Positions 1 through 7,198 of a stretch of DNA of 47,982 nucleotides are shown here, in pieces. The notes below the pieces were generated by a model. It worked only from the letters and a program-made list of their open reading frames with translations. It searched no databases and had not been told where the DNA came from. Within the stretch, counting starts at the first letter, position 1; each line of letters starts with the position of its first letter. Location: contig JACPXZ010000024.1 of NCBI GenBank assembly GCA_016196225.1, positions 1 through 47,982 of the forward strand. Direction: 5' to 3'. The stretch is from Candidatus Peregrinibacteria bacterium (lineage in GTDB: Bacteria; Patescibacteriota; Gracilibacteria; Peribacterales; Peribacteraceae). Made by a program: the position numbers and the translations under genes.

Positions 1-578
1 GCGCTGTCGCCGCAACTGGGCGCTACGCATCCGCACCCTTCGCCGAGTAACTTGCACACGTCTCCCGCGTTGGGACAGCTGCCGCCGCAGGCCGGACCGC
101 TGCTGCCGCAATCTTCTCCGCCACTACCACCCGAACCCCCGGCACCGCCGGTGTCTCCGCCCTCCGAACCTCCGGTTGCGCCGGTGGATCCTCCTCCTCC
201 GCTTCCGCAGGCGGTCTCGCATCCCGACTGCGTCGTGTATTCCGCCCCTTCGTAGCCGCACGTTCCTTCCTGCGAATAGACGCAGGAACCGTCCGTGCGG
301 CACAGCCAGCAATCCACGTAGCACGCCCCGAATCCATCGCAGTTCTGGCCTGATTCACACTGCGATTGCCATTGATAAACACCGCCCGGAATCATCGTGC
401 AAACGCTGCAAATAACCGGATCTTCCGTGCCGACAGAATTTTCGTTGCACTCTCCCGAAACTTGCGGAAGGAAATGCCTCCCCTCTCGCATGGCAAGCAT
501 GCCGCCTATGCCGAGTGTGAGCACGACAAGGAGTCCGAGTGTGACGCCACGGAGGTTCGACGAAGACAGAAAACCCAT
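1..578 (-). CDS. Cys-rich exported or anchored protein, C-terminus cut by window edge
   Basis: Open from ATG at 578 to the left edge, so at least 192 residues with no stop seen. An N-terminal hydrophobic segment (about residues 9-29, core LGLLVVLTLGIGGML) looks like a signal peptide or anchor. It is followed by a region with many cysteines (CSVC, CESGQNC, CYVDCWLC), a Gly/Ser/Thr linker, and a second Cys cluster (CGSSGPACGGSC). The disulfide-rich, linker-separated layout suggests an extracellular surface protein; the function is not recognised. A TAAAGT box lies 8 bases before the start, which supports it. It is the last visible gene of the leftward group and directly follows the pilin-like gene. 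Confidence 0.75.
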   Translation of the reverse strand, partial: MGFLSSSNLRGVTLGLLVVLTLGIGGMLAMREGRHFLPQVSGECNENSVGTEDPVICSVCTMIPGGVYQWQSQCESGQNCDGFGACYVDCWLCRTDGSCVYSQEGTCGYEGAEYTTQSGCETACGSGGGGSTGATGGSEGGDTGGAGGSGGSGGEDCGSSGPACGGSCPNAGDVCKLLGEGCGCVAPSCGDS

Positions 579-613
579 CACCCAAAACTTTAGCAGAAAA
601 GTTCATTCTTTGC

Positions 614-934
614 TTATCCCCCCATCGCATCCAAGAGTTCGTTCATAAGATCGACGATATCGGAGAAGGTGAGCGCAAAAGGGATATCAAGGAGTGCGCT
701 CAAAAATCGCACAACGAAGAAGCCCACAAAACTTACGATCAATCCGACAATCGCAAAGCGGATGGTGTGGATCGCTTTTTTGATCTTATCCTCATCTCCG
801 GCCGAAAGGATGAAGGCGATCCCCCCGACAATGATGTAAATAAGACAGAGGATGGAGGCCGCGATGAGGGCGAGGGCGATGAAGACGGCAAATATGTCGA
901 TGAGACTGCCGCCTTCGAGGAGATCACGGATCAT
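614..934 (-). CDS. Type IV secretion pilin-like two-helix membrane protein
   Basis: 106 residues with two long hydrophobic helices (about 12-41 and 57-83) separated by a short charged loop (GDEDKIKKA). This matches the layout of the type IV secretion pilin family (TrbC/VirB2-like) that is frequent in CPR bacteria. By family, it would be a small inner-membrane or pilus subunit. No processing peptidase or VirB4/VirD4 gene is in the window, so a working secretion system cannot be inferred. TACATT sits 6 bases upstream of the ATG, inside an AT-rich repeat-like stretch (939-973), so the repeat may supply the promoter. The family call rests on topology and loop pattern. Confidence 0.65.
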   Translation of the reverse strand: MIRDLLEGGSLIDIFAVFIALALIAASILCLIYIIVGGIAFILSAGDEDKIKKAIHTIRFAIVGLIVSFVGFFVVRFLSALLDIPFALTFSDIVDLMNELLDAMGG

Positions 935-938
935 AGAC

Positions 939-973
939 TAAATGTAGAATTTAAAATGAAAAATGTAAAAAGT
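939..973. repeat. AT-rich family B repeat-like stretch, intergenic
   Basis: A run of short iterated words (AATGTAGAAT, AAAATGAAAAATG) resembling the stretch at 9834-9867. It contains the TACATT box that precedes the pilin-like gene on the minus strand. Confidence 0.5.
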
Positions 974-1013
974 GAAGCGATTGTGTCATGGATTCGACGA
1001 GCTCACCATGACA

Positions 1014-1283
1014 CTAGGCCCCAGGCTCGAGGATTTTCAAGTTGATCCTCTGTTTGGCATCCCCTCCGATGATACGCAGAAGTGTGCGGAGAGCCTGGAC
1101 TGTTTGGCCGCCTTTACCGATGAGTTTACCCATATCTTTATCGCTGACTTTTACCGTAAGGAGGACACCGAGCTCATCAATCGTTCCTTCGATACTGAGA
1201 GCGTCTTTATCTTCGACAAGTTGCTCGAGGACGAGACGAAGAAAGGAAAGGCCGGGGACTTCAGTGGTCGCTTGGTCGGACAT
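1014..1283 (-). CDS. khpA: KH-domain RNA-binding protein KhpA (YlqC)
   Basis: 89 residues containing a single KH domain with the RNA-binding loop GKLIGKGGQTVQALRTLL at about residues 52-69. The family is a small KH protein that binds RNA, acts with KhpB in several Gram-positives, and is usually encoded just after rpsP. That same order is found here: the start lies only a few bases beyond the end of the rpsP extension. Length is typical (75-90 residues). No separate promoter is obvious, so it is probably co-transcribed with rpsP. The usual next partners (rimM, trmD) are absent; the next gene is a pilin-like membrane protein. Confidence 0.9.
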   Translation of the reverse strand: MSDQATTEVPGLSFLRLVLEQLVEDKDALSIEGTIDELGVLLTVKVSDKDMGKLIGKGGQTVQALRTLLRIIGGDAKQRINLKILEPGA

Positions 1284-1286
1284 ACT

Positions 1287-1464
1287 CTAAGCGGATTTCT
1301 CGGGAGGGGTACTCTCGCCCCTAAAGGGGGGAGATGCAGAGGGGGGGGCTGAAGACTCAGGAGTTTTGGGGGTCTCCGCTTGCTCACCCTTCTTTTTCTT
1401 TTTGGTATAGGGTTCGATGAATTTTTCGAGATCGATGCCCTGTTCCTTAAATCCGTTTTTTTTT
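1287..1464 (-). other. Out-of-frame C-terminal extension of S16
   Basis: Removing one A from the nine-A run fuses S16 to about 58 further residues. These begin with a basic tail typical of S16 proteins (FIEPYTKKKKK), then a Pro/Ser/Thr-rich segment, ending with TAG at 1287-1289. The Pro/Ser part is encoded by a GC-rich hairpin repeat (family A, about 1311-1350). Conservation of the first 20 or so residues argues that they were translated at least until recently. Confidence 0.65.
1311..1350. repeat. Family A GC-rich hairpin repeat, copy 1
   Basis: An imperfect inverted repeat, CTCTCGCCCC-TAAA-GGGGGGAGA, followed by a G-rich run. It lies inside the S16 extension frame. Confidence 0.65.
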
Positions 1465-1683
1465 GAGGAGGCGCGCGACGGTATTGCTTGGGAGGGCTCC
1501 ATGTTTTATCCAATGGACGACCCGCTCGACTTTATACTCAAGAACCTTAGGGGTACGATGGGGGAGAAAGTATCCGAGGATTTCGTTGATCTTCCCTTTG
1601 ACGGGACGGCTGTGCTCTGCCACAACAAGGCGGAAGGTGGGAATGTTTTCGCGGCCGGTGCGTTGGAGACGGATGCGGAGCAT
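1447..1683 (-). CDS. rpsP: 30S ribosomal protein S16
   Basis: 78 residues, close to the family's usual core of about 80. It starts MLRIRLQRTGRENIPTFRLV and carries the S16 signature VHWIKHGALPSNTVARLL near the C-terminus. S16 is an assembly protein of the small ribosomal subunit. The frame stops just after a run of nine A residues on the coding strand (1456-1464). In the next frame the conserved S16 tail continues (KKNGFKEQG, then FIEPYTKKKKK), so either the gene has lost or gained one A, or slippage occurs at this run. A promoter lies at 1696-1724 (TTGTCT, 17 bases, TAAAAT). It heads the rpsP-khpA pair. Confidence 0.93.
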   Translation of the reverse strand: MLRIRLQRTGRENIPTFRLVVAEHSRPVKGKINEILGYFLPHRTPKVLEYKVERVVHWIKHGALPSNTVARLLKKKRI

Positions 1684-1695
1684 AGGAGCGGGAGG

Positions 1696-1724
1696 ATTTT
1701 AGGGGAGGGTAAAGGCTTAGACAA
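1696..1724 (-). promoter_or_regulatory. rpsP promoter
   Basis: On the minus strand: TTGTCT (1724-1719), a 17-base spacer, and TAAAAT (1701-1696), 12 bases before the rpsP ATG. This predicts a leader of only a few bases. Confidence 0.6.
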
Positions 1725-1744
1725 GTCGAATCCATAGAACTACT

Positions 1745-1786
1745 TGACCCCCTCTCCCTCACCCTCCCCCTTAAAAGGGGGAGGGA
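1745..1786. repeat. Family A GC-rich hairpin repeat, copy 2
   Basis: A near-perfect stem, CCCTCCCCCTT / AAGGGGGAGGG, preceded by a CCCCCTCTCCCTCA run. It contains the stop codon and last few codons of the glycosyltransferase on the minus strand and could also act as a hairpin between that gene and rpsP. Confidence 0.75.
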
Positions 1787-2778
1787 AAACGGCGCGCCGC
1801 GCCTCCGACTGATCGATGGGCAACGAGTATAGCGGCAGTTTTTTGTGCCGCATTCTGCCAGTCGTATAATCGGATTGGCGAGGGGCGCGGTGGCGGGTTT
1901 TTCATAGCTTGGGTAAAGGCATTCACTGTTGGTTCGATAAGTGTGGCGTGTCCCTTTGTTACTTCCGGGATTGCGCCGCAGTTGCTCGCAATGACAGGGC
2001 AGCCGCAGGCAAGTGCTTCGACCGCCGGGAGGCAGAATCCTTCGGCAAGGGAGGCGGTAACGAAGGCGGTGGAGGCAGAGTAGAGGGCGGGGAGATCGTG
2101 ATCGGGGACAGTACCGATTGACTCCGGAATGCAGAGTAAAGAAACACCGGAAAGGTGAGCTGCTTTTTTGAGGAGGGGAACATTTTTATGATCTTTGTTA
2201 CTCCCGACATAGAGGAAGAAGGATTTTTTGATGTTGTATTTTTGGAGAACGCGCTGCTGCTCTTCCGATGATTTTGGAGAAAAAGAAGACTGTACGCCTT
2301 CGTGTATGACAGAAATATGGCGATCCCCGTAGTGTTTTCGGATATCATTTGCGGTATATTCGCTCACAGCGATGATGTGATCGCTATTCCGAATTGCATG
2401 ATTCATCTGCCATCGATAGGCGAGGCGTTTCCATAATAGTGCTTCGTGCGGGAATTCGTGGAGAATAAGATCATGGATCGTGACGATAAAAGGAATAGAG
2501 CAACGAAGGGGAACATTAAAATGAGGAGAGAGGAAGAAGTCGATGCTGGATTGTTTGATGATGCCCGGAAAATATATTTGTTCACGGATAGAGTAGTGAG
2601 GAAAGTCTGCAATTTTCAAAATACAGTTTTTAGGGAGCCATACTTCGTTTTGAGAATGAACGAACAATACATATTCGATTCCATCACTGCGTTTAAGGAG
2701 ATGCGTCACGAGTTCGCGCGTATAGCGGCCAAGACCGGAAGGGGTAGCCGCAAATCGACAGTCGATCCCAATGCGCAT
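1771..2778 (-). CDS. GT4-family glycosyltransferase
   Basis: 335 residues from the ATG at 2778. It starts MRIGIDCRFAATPSGLGRYT, the usual N-terminus of GT4 glycosyltransferases. The nucleotide-sugar domain follows, with FLYVGSNKDHKNV at about residue 190 and the donor-binding motif AEGFCLPAVEALACGCPVIA at about residues 250-270. It probably transfers a sugar to a polysaccharide or lipid carrier at the inner face of the membrane; donor and acceptor are unknown. The C-terminus (RRFPSPF) and stop are encoded by a family A repeat, so the original end was probably replaced. A TATAGT box lies 6 bases before the start. It is divergent from prmC, with starts 20 bases apart. Confidence 0.88.
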   Translation of the reverse strand: MRIGIDCRFAATPSGLGRYTRELVTHLLKRSDGIEYVLFVHSQNEVWLPKNCILKIADFPHYSIREQIYFPGIIKQSSIDFFLSPHFNVPLRCSIPFIVTIHDLILHEFPHEALLWKRLAYRWQMNHAIRNSDHIIAVSEYTANDIRKHYGDRHISVIHEGVQSSFSPKSSEEQQRVLQKYNIKKSFFLYVGSNKDHKNVPLLKKAAHLSGVSLLCIPESIGTVPDHDLPALYSASTAFVTASLAEGFCLPAVEALACGCPVIASNCGAIPEVTKGHATLIEPTVNAFTQAMKNPPPRPSPIRLYDWQNAAQKTAAILVAHRSVGGAARRFPSPF

Positions 2779-2798
2779 AAAGGTACTATACGGGTATA
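2778..2798. promoter_or_regulatory. Shared back-to-back -10 box, glycosyltransferase / prmC
   Basis: TACTATA at 2784-2790 reads TATAGTA on the other strand. It places TACTAT 8 bases before the prmC ATG (2798) and TATAGT 6 bases before the glycosyltransferase ATG (2778). Both transcripts would be leaderless. Confidence 0.55.
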
Positions 2799-3583
2799 TG
2801 GATCCATTGGATATTGAGGTGTTAAAGGCGCATGTGCTTAAAAAGGATCGATCATGGGTGGTTGCACATCCGGAATATGTCCTTACCAAAAGGGAGCAAT
2901 TGAAACTTGAAGATTGTTTGAAGAGGCGACGAGCAGGGGAGCCGGTGGCGTACATTACGGGTGAAAAAGAATTCTACGGGAGAATGTTTTTTGTGGATTC
3001 GCGGGTGTTGATCCCGAGGCCGAGTACGGAGGGGTTGATAGAAATGGTTTTAGAAAAACCCAAAGTGCAAATAATTAAAACAATTGATGAGGGAATTATT
3101 GGGACATTTATTCAACTACAGCGTACCAATGAACAAGTAACCACTCTTGTCGATATCGGTACCGGTAGCGGTTGCATTGCCATTACTCTCACATGTGAAC
3201 GTTCCGATGCGCGTATTATTGCAACGGATATTAATGCAGATGCATTAGAAGTGGCGAAAGAGAATGCCAAGCGTCACAATGTTTTGGATCGGGTTGAATT
3301 CCGAAAAGGGAATTTACTTGAACCGGTTATGGATTTGAATGAGCCATTTATCATTGTTTCGAATCCGCCGTATGTTTCCAAGGATTCAAACAACCCTCAC
3401 CTTAATCCTCTCTCTTCAAAGGGAGAGGAGAAATTTTACGAACCTCCTCTTGCTCTCTTCGCCGGCCCCAAGGGGACGGATGTATTGATCCCATTGGTAG
3501 AGCAAGCAAAAAAACATCCCTATTGTATGGGGGTATTTCTGGAATGTCAGGAGGATCAGATTCCGCTATTATCAAATATGTGA
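2798..3583 (+). CDS. prmC: Peptide chain release factor N5-glutamine methyltransferase
   Basis: 261 residues. By family it methylates the Gln of the GGQ motif in release factors RF1/RF2, using S-adenosylmethionine. Visible motifs: GEPVAYITGEKEFYG and the IPRPSTE block (substrate side), the SAM motif VDIGTGSGCIAITL, and the catalytic NPPY within VSNPPYV. Directly after NPPYV there is an insert (NNPHLNPLSSKGEEK) encoded by a hairpin repeat (family A). The C-terminus ends about 20-25 residues earlier than usual, lacking the final conserved strand. ATG 2798 is preferred because a TACTAT box lies 8 bases upstream; an in-frame ATG at 2771 overlaps the divergent start. It overlaps the purA reading frame. 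Confidence 0.88.
   Translation: MDPLDIEVLKAHVLKKDRSWVVAHPEYVLTKREQLKLEDCLKRRRAGEPVAYITGEKEFYGRMFFVDSRVLIPRPSTEGLIEMVLEKPKVQIIKTIDEGIIGTFIQLQRTNEQVTTLVDIGTGSGCIAITLTCERSDARIIATDINADALEVAKENAKRHNVLDRVEFRKGNLLEPVMDLNEPFIIVSNPPYVSKDSNNPHLNPLSSKGEEKFYEPPLALFAGPKGTDVLIPLVEQAKKHPYCMGVFLECQEDQIPLLSNM
3391..3435. repeat. Family A hairpin repeat, copy 3, inside prmC
   Basis: The inverted repeat TCCTCTCTCTT / AAGGGAGAGGA (3406-3429, one G-T pair) is preceded by AACCCTCACCTTAA. It is in frame within prmC and encodes a peptide absent from homologues such as E. coli PrmC. Confidence 0.75.
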
Positions 3584-4698
3584 AGGACGTTGCGGATTCT
3601 CTTGGGCAAGTGTGTGCTGTGATCGGTGCTCAGTGGGGGGATGAGGGGAAGGGGAAACTCATTGATCTCCTTGCGGGAGAATTCGACGTCGTCGCACGGG
3701 CATGCGGAGGGGCCAATGCGGGACATACGGTGATTGTGAATGGCAAAAAGCATGTATTTCATCTTCTTCCATCAGGCGCACTGCACCCCAATGTGCAAGT
3801 GGTACTCGGAGCAGGAATGGTGATCGACGTTTCGACCTTGCTTGAAGAAATTGAAGTTCTTAAAAAAGCCGGTGTTGATATTCTTCCCCGTCTCCACATT
3901 TCTGCCGCCGCCCACATCGTGACGCAGGAGCATAAGGAACGAGATGCCAAGATTGAAGAGGAGCGTTCCAATAAAATCGGAACAACAAAGAGAGGGATCG
4001 GGCCGGCATATGGGGATAAGGCATTGAGAGTGGGGATGAGGATGGAATCCAATCTCCAATCTCCAATCTCTAATTGCCTTGTGTCGAACATCGCGGAATT
4101 TATGAATGATCTGATAAAAAACAAAAAACGTATTCTCATTGAGGGGGCGCAGGGAGTACTGCTTGATATCGATCATGGGACATATCCTTATGTGACATCG
4201 AGTTCGACGACGGTGATGGGGGCATTGCAGGGATTGGGGCTACCGCCAAAAGTGTTACATTCTTGTATTGGCGTTGCGAAGGCCTACTGCACACGGGTGG
4301 GGGAGGGGCCGTTTGCAGCAGAAATCCAGGGTGATACGGCCAATCGCATTCGGGAAAGAGGAGGAGAATATGGGGCCACGACCGGACGACCACGGCGGGT
4401 AGGGTGGCTCTCGATCCCGGATCTTCAATATGCCGCACTATTGAATGGGTTCACCTGCTGGAATATCACGAAGTTGGATGTGCTGGATGAGGAGAAAATG
4501 ATTTCGGTAGAAGTGGAGAGAGGAAGGTTGGGGGAATTCCCCGGTTGGCAAACCTCGACTTCCGGCATCACTTCATTCGAAAAGTTGCCTCAACAAGCGC
4601 AGTCATATATTCAGTTTATCGAAGAAAAAACCGGGATCCCTGCTCTCTGGATTGGTACCGGACCGGATCGGAGAGATATGATTGTCAAATCGATCTAA
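3544..4698 (+). CDS. purA: Adenylosuccinate synthetase
   Basis: 384 residues from ATG 3544; GTG 3580 (GTGA overlap with prmC) or GTG 3610 would give an N-terminus closer to the family. It ligates IMP and aspartate using GTP, the first step from IMP to AMP. Visible: VIGAQWGDEGKGK (GTP loop), NAGHTV, GTTKRGIGPAYGDKALRVG, EGAQGVLLDIDHGTYPYVTS, GATTGRPRR and the C-terminal GTGPDRRDM. The enzyme is shorter than the usual 430 residues: the segment between LRVG and the EGAQG motif, and the part after KLDVLD, are both reduced. The first gap is filled by an iterated repeat (4045-4078) giving MESNLQSPISN. It follows prmC with overlap. Confidence 0.95.
   Translation: MSGGSDSAIIKYVKDVADSLGQVCAVIGAQWGDEGKGKLIDLLAGEFDVVARACGGANAGHTVIVNGKKHVFHLLPSGALHPNVQVVLGAGMVIDVSTLLEEIEVLKKAGVDILPRLHISAAAHIVTQEHKERDAKIEEERSNKIGTTKRGIGPAYGDKALRVGMRMESNLQSPISNCLVSNIAEFMNDLIKNKKRILIEGAQGVLLDIDHGTYPYVTSSSTTVMGALQGLGLPPKVLHSCIGVAKAYCTRVGEGPFAAEIQGDTANRIRERGGEYGATTGRPRRVGWLSIPDLQYAALLNGFTCWNITKLDVLDEEKMISVEVERGRLGEFPGWQTSTSGITSFEKLPQQAQSYIQFIEEKTGIPALWIGTGPDRRDMIVKSI
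4045..4078. repeat. Family B iterated repeat inside purA
   Basis: The word TCCAATC is repeated (CCAATCTCCAATCTCCAATC), in frame, encoding NLQSPISN within purA where homologues have unrelated sequence. Confidence 0.65.
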
Positions 4699-4718
4699 CT
4701 CTGGTATCTTTCCCCGTT

Positions 4719-5267
4719 ATGGAAGTCGATACGATCAATGTGGTCAAACTTCCGAGTCCTAACGTGCAACGAAGACGATCGAATCCGTTACCCTATGCTC
4801 TGATGGAGCAAGATCTTCAGCGTGCGCTGGAGCAATGGATGCAACTGCTCCACTACGCTACAGAGCGTAAGGAAGTGATACCCCGATCCCGAACATACGA
4901 ATGGTCGACAATAAATATTGCTGAGGAACTTCCGACGGATCTCTTGACCTATTTTGTGTATCAGTTGGAACCCGATATTGCGCCGGAGATCGGGGAACTG
5001 ATTCTCGATGGACGCGTGCATTTAGTGCTCATCCTCTCGCATTGCCGCTTTCCCATTGAGGAAGATTGGTGTCAGCGTTTTAAGGTTTGCTCTCTGCGAG
5101 GAAGGAGGAGCCCCGGCGGTATCGTTATACCGGATATGTCAGAGGAATCGAGTATGGCGCCGCTGATCCAGCTCCACGAAATGAATGCGTTCACAGGCAA
5201 GATCCTCAGAAACCTTTTGGAAACCATCGAAGAACGGAAGAAGAAATATGATTTTAATGGTAACTAA
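4719..5267 (+). CDS. Uncharacterised 182-residue protein
   Basis: Not recognised. It is a soluble-looking protein without a signal peptide or membrane helix. It has an Arg/Pro-rich N-terminus (VQRRRSNPLPYALMEQDL), a middle with paired aromatic and acidic residues (LTYFVYQLEPDIAPEIGELILDG is helical in character), and a charged helical C-terminus (LLETIEERKKKYDF). The start is supported by TATCTT 8 bases upstream. It follows purA by 20 bases but has its own box, and it ends 4 bases inside the convergent nadK gene. Confidence 0.7.
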   Translation: MEVDTINVVKLPSPNVQRRRSNPLPYALMEQDLQRALEQWMQLLHYATERKEVIPRSRTYEWSTINIAEELPTDLLTYFVYQLEPDIAPEIGELILDGRVHLVLILSHCRFPIEEDWCQRFKVCSLRGRRSPGGIVIPDMSEESSMAPLIQLHEMNAFTGKILRNLLETIEERKKKYDFNGN

Positions 5268-6154
5268 TCTTCCAATCTCTCCCCCCACTTCAACTTTGTT
5301 CGCAGCGTCCCGTAGAAGGTATCCTCGGCGCGGCGGAGGAATTTCACTTTTCGATCACTCACGTGTGCTTCGACGACGTCATCGCGCAGGAGCGTGAAGT
5401 ATGCCTGACCATCGAGCGTGAGAGAGACTTCGGTATCGAGAAACTTGTTTACTTTTTTATTCACTTCAACTCTGACGGATTGATTGCCCGGGATGACGAT
5501 CGGTTTTTGCGCGAAGCTATGGGCATTAAGCGGCGTCAGAATCATGGCGGAGATCTTGGGGTGGACAATAGGTCCTCCGGCGGCAAGGGAGTATGCCGTA
5601 GAGCCCGTGGGGGTCGCGATGATCAGACCATCGGCATGAAAGGTCGTCAGCGGTTCGTGATTAATCTCGGTCTTGAGATCCAGGAGTCGGGCGATGGCAC
5701 CTTGAGCAATGACGGCTTCATTAAGCACATGACCATCGAACAGTTTTTTGTTCTTGCGATGTGCCGAAATATGGAGGAGTTGTCGTTCCTCGATGGCCCC
5801 CTTCCCCTGGAGGAAGTGGGGGATCAAGGCATGCGCTTCTTCGAACGATATTTCGGCAAGGAAGCCGATGGCGCCCTTGTTGATACTCAAGATGGGGGGG
5901 AGATGTTCGGGCATTTCGCGCACAACACGCAAGATGGTCCCGTCTCCGCCGATGACCACGAGGAGATCGAGAGGGGTTTTGGGCGAAAATTGCGGATGCT
6001 TTTTAACGCATGGTACATCTTCCATACGCTCCGGGTCTGCGTACACCGCTACTCCTTCTTTGCATAGAATGGAAAAGACATGTTCCACCGCCTCGTTTTT
6101 GTCGGGGAGATCGGATTTGACCGTGACACCGACGTTTTTGTAAGCGAGGGGCAT
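5264..6154 (-). CDS. nadK: NAD kinase
   Basis: 296 residues. It phosphorylates NAD to NADP using ATP or polyphosphate, in the cytosol. Visible: the kinase signature VVIGGDGTIL at about residue 66, NKGAIGFLAE, the NE motif (LNEAVI), and the Gly-rich TPTGSTAYSLAAGGP block that binds NAD. Length is typical. The ATG at 6154 is chosen because TATCCT lies 8 bases upstream and the protein then begins at the family's usual position. It lies downstream of a glycosyltransferase on the same strand, with its own box inside the gap, and overlaps the convergent gene ending at 5267. Confidence 0.95.
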   Translation of the reverse strand: MPLAYKNVGVTVKSDLPDKNEAVEHVFSILCKEGVAVYADPERMEDVPCVKKHPQFSPKTPLDLLVVIGGDGTILRVVREMPEHLPPILSINKGAIGFLAEISFEEAHALIPHFLQGKGAIEERQLLHISAHRKNKKLFDGHVLNEAVIAQGAIARLLDLKTEINHEPLTTFHADGLIIATPTGSTAYSLAAGGPIVHPKISAMILTPLNAHSFAQKPIVIPGNQSVRVEVNKKVNKFLDTEVSLTLDGQAYFTLLRDDVVEAHVSDRKVKFLRRAEDTFYGTLRTKLKWGERLED

Positions 6155-6171
6155 GTACGAGAAGGATACAC

Positions 6172-7173
6172 TTATTGAATGAACTGTAGAAAGAGATCGA
6201 CCGTCCGTTCCCAACTGAATTTTTGTGCCTGCCGAAGGCCTTTTTCCGCAAGATCGCTTCGAAGGTTTTCATCTTTTAACAACCGCTTCAATCCCTCTGT
6301 AATAGAATCAATATTCTCAGGATCAATGTAGAGAGCGGCATCACCGGCGATTTCTTTTAAACTTCCTCGAGCTGACGTCAGGACAGGGATCCCCATTATC
6401 ATCGCATCAAGAACAGCGAGGCCAAAGCCTTCATAGAGGGAGGGGAGAGCGAAGATGGTGGCGGATTCGAGTAGTTCTCGGTATTGATCATCCGAAACAT
6501 GCCCAAGCCAGGTGACATTGGGAGTTTTTTTTGCCTTCTGAACGATCTCGTCATCGTGCCAACCGCGGGCGCCGGCTAATGCTAATTCTAACCCCCCCTC
6601 CTTAATCCTCCCCCTACGGGGGAGGTGCTCAAACGCCTCAATGAGCCGCAGTTGGTTTTTTCGGGGACACAATGTTCCGATACAGAGGATAGTGGTTCTT
6701 TGTTTCGGATTTCGAACTTCGGATTTCGTATTTCCCGTTAGGGATGGTCCGGCATAAATAACTCTTACTTTTGCCGGTTCTACCCACGGAAACCGTTCCA
6801 AAAGATCCCTTTTTGTCGCTTTGCTCACGGTAAACACCCATTTGGAATATTTGAGTGCCCATCGTAGTGTCAGGCGTTCGATCCACATTGCCTTGAAATC
6901 ATGTGGTTCATTTTGAAATGCAATCAAATCGTGTACGACGATTGCGCATGAGATCCATTTTCCTATCAGTGCGGGGACAATATAGCTCGTGGGTGAAACA
7001 TAGAGATCCGGCTTGAGTCGCAAGAGAGTTTTTATAGTGTACAAGTGTGAATATACAAGAGAGGTGAGGCGAACGTCGCGTTTTTGAAGTTCTTGCATAA
7101 ATCCATGTGCCCATTGTCCCTTCCCGGTTCGTTTTTCATTAAGCGCTTCCCGTCCGTCCATTGCGATATGCAT
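6172..7173 (-). CDS. GT4-family glycosyltransferase
   Basis: 333 residues. It starts MHIAMDGREALNEKRTGKGQW and contains the GT4 elements YVSPTSYIVPAL, VHDLIAFQ, FTVSKATKRDLLERFP, ILCIGTLCPRKNQLRLIEAF, TWLGHVSDDQY and the donor motif SLYEGFGLAVLDAMIMGIPVLT. It probably builds a surface glycan; the donor is unknown. Two in-frame repeat insertions interrupt loops that are short in relatives: a family B stretch (NTKSEVRNPKQR) before the CIGTLCPRKN motif and a family A hairpin (PRRGRIKEGG) before LALAGARGW. A TACACT box lies 6 bases before the ATG. It is divergent from the membrane gene starting at 7198. Confidence 0.9.
   Translation of the reverse strand: MHIAMDGREALNEKRTGKGQWAHGFMQELQKRDVRLTSLVYSHLYTIKTLLRLKPDLYVSPTSYIVPALIGKWISCAIVVHDLIAFQNEPHDFKAMWIERLTLRWALKYSKWVFTVSKATKRDLLERFPWVEPAKVRVIYAGPSLTGNTKSEVRNPKQRTTILCIGTLCPRKNQLRLIEAFEHLPRRGRIKEGGLELALAGARGWHDDEIVQKAKKTPNVTWLGHVSDDQYRELLESATIFALPSLYEGFGLAVLDAMIMGIPVLTSARGSLKEIAGDAALYIDPENIDSITEGLKRLLKDENLRSDLAEKGLRQAQKFSWERTVDLFLQFIQ
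6585..6630. repeat. Family A hairpin repeat, copy 4, inside glycosyltransferase
   Basis: A perfect 8-bp stem, CCTCCCCC-TAC-GGGGGAGG (6607-6625), preceded by ACCCCCCCTCCTTAAT. It is in frame on the minus strand. Confidence 0.85.
6702..6735. repeat. Family B iterated repeat inside glycosyltransferase
   Basis: The word TTTCGGATTTCG is repeated with small changes. On the minus strand it encodes TKSEVRNPK, a peptide type typical of such repeats. Confidence 0.65.
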
Positions 7174-7198
7174 GATGATAGTGTACCGTACCAACCGA
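7173..7198. promoter_or_regulatory. Divergent promoter, glycosyltransferase / membrane protein
   Basis: The two starts are 25 bases apart. On the minus strand TACACT (7185-7180) ends 6 bases before ATG 7173. On the plus strand TACCGT (7184-7189) ends 8 bases before ATG 7198. The two boxes overlap. Confidence 0.4.

Noticed and set aside
1417-1737. Plus-strand frame across rpsP
   Set aside because: Antisense to a certain ribosomal protein gene.
3580-3640. Programmed frameshift joining prmC to purA
   Set aside because: PrmC is short at its end and the purA frame begins with VKDVADSLG, slightly like a PrmC tail, but the resemblance is too weak to claim.
5363-6067. Long open frame (234 codons) on the plus strand
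   Set aside because: It is antisense to nadK, whose motifs and promoter box are clear; no family resemblance.
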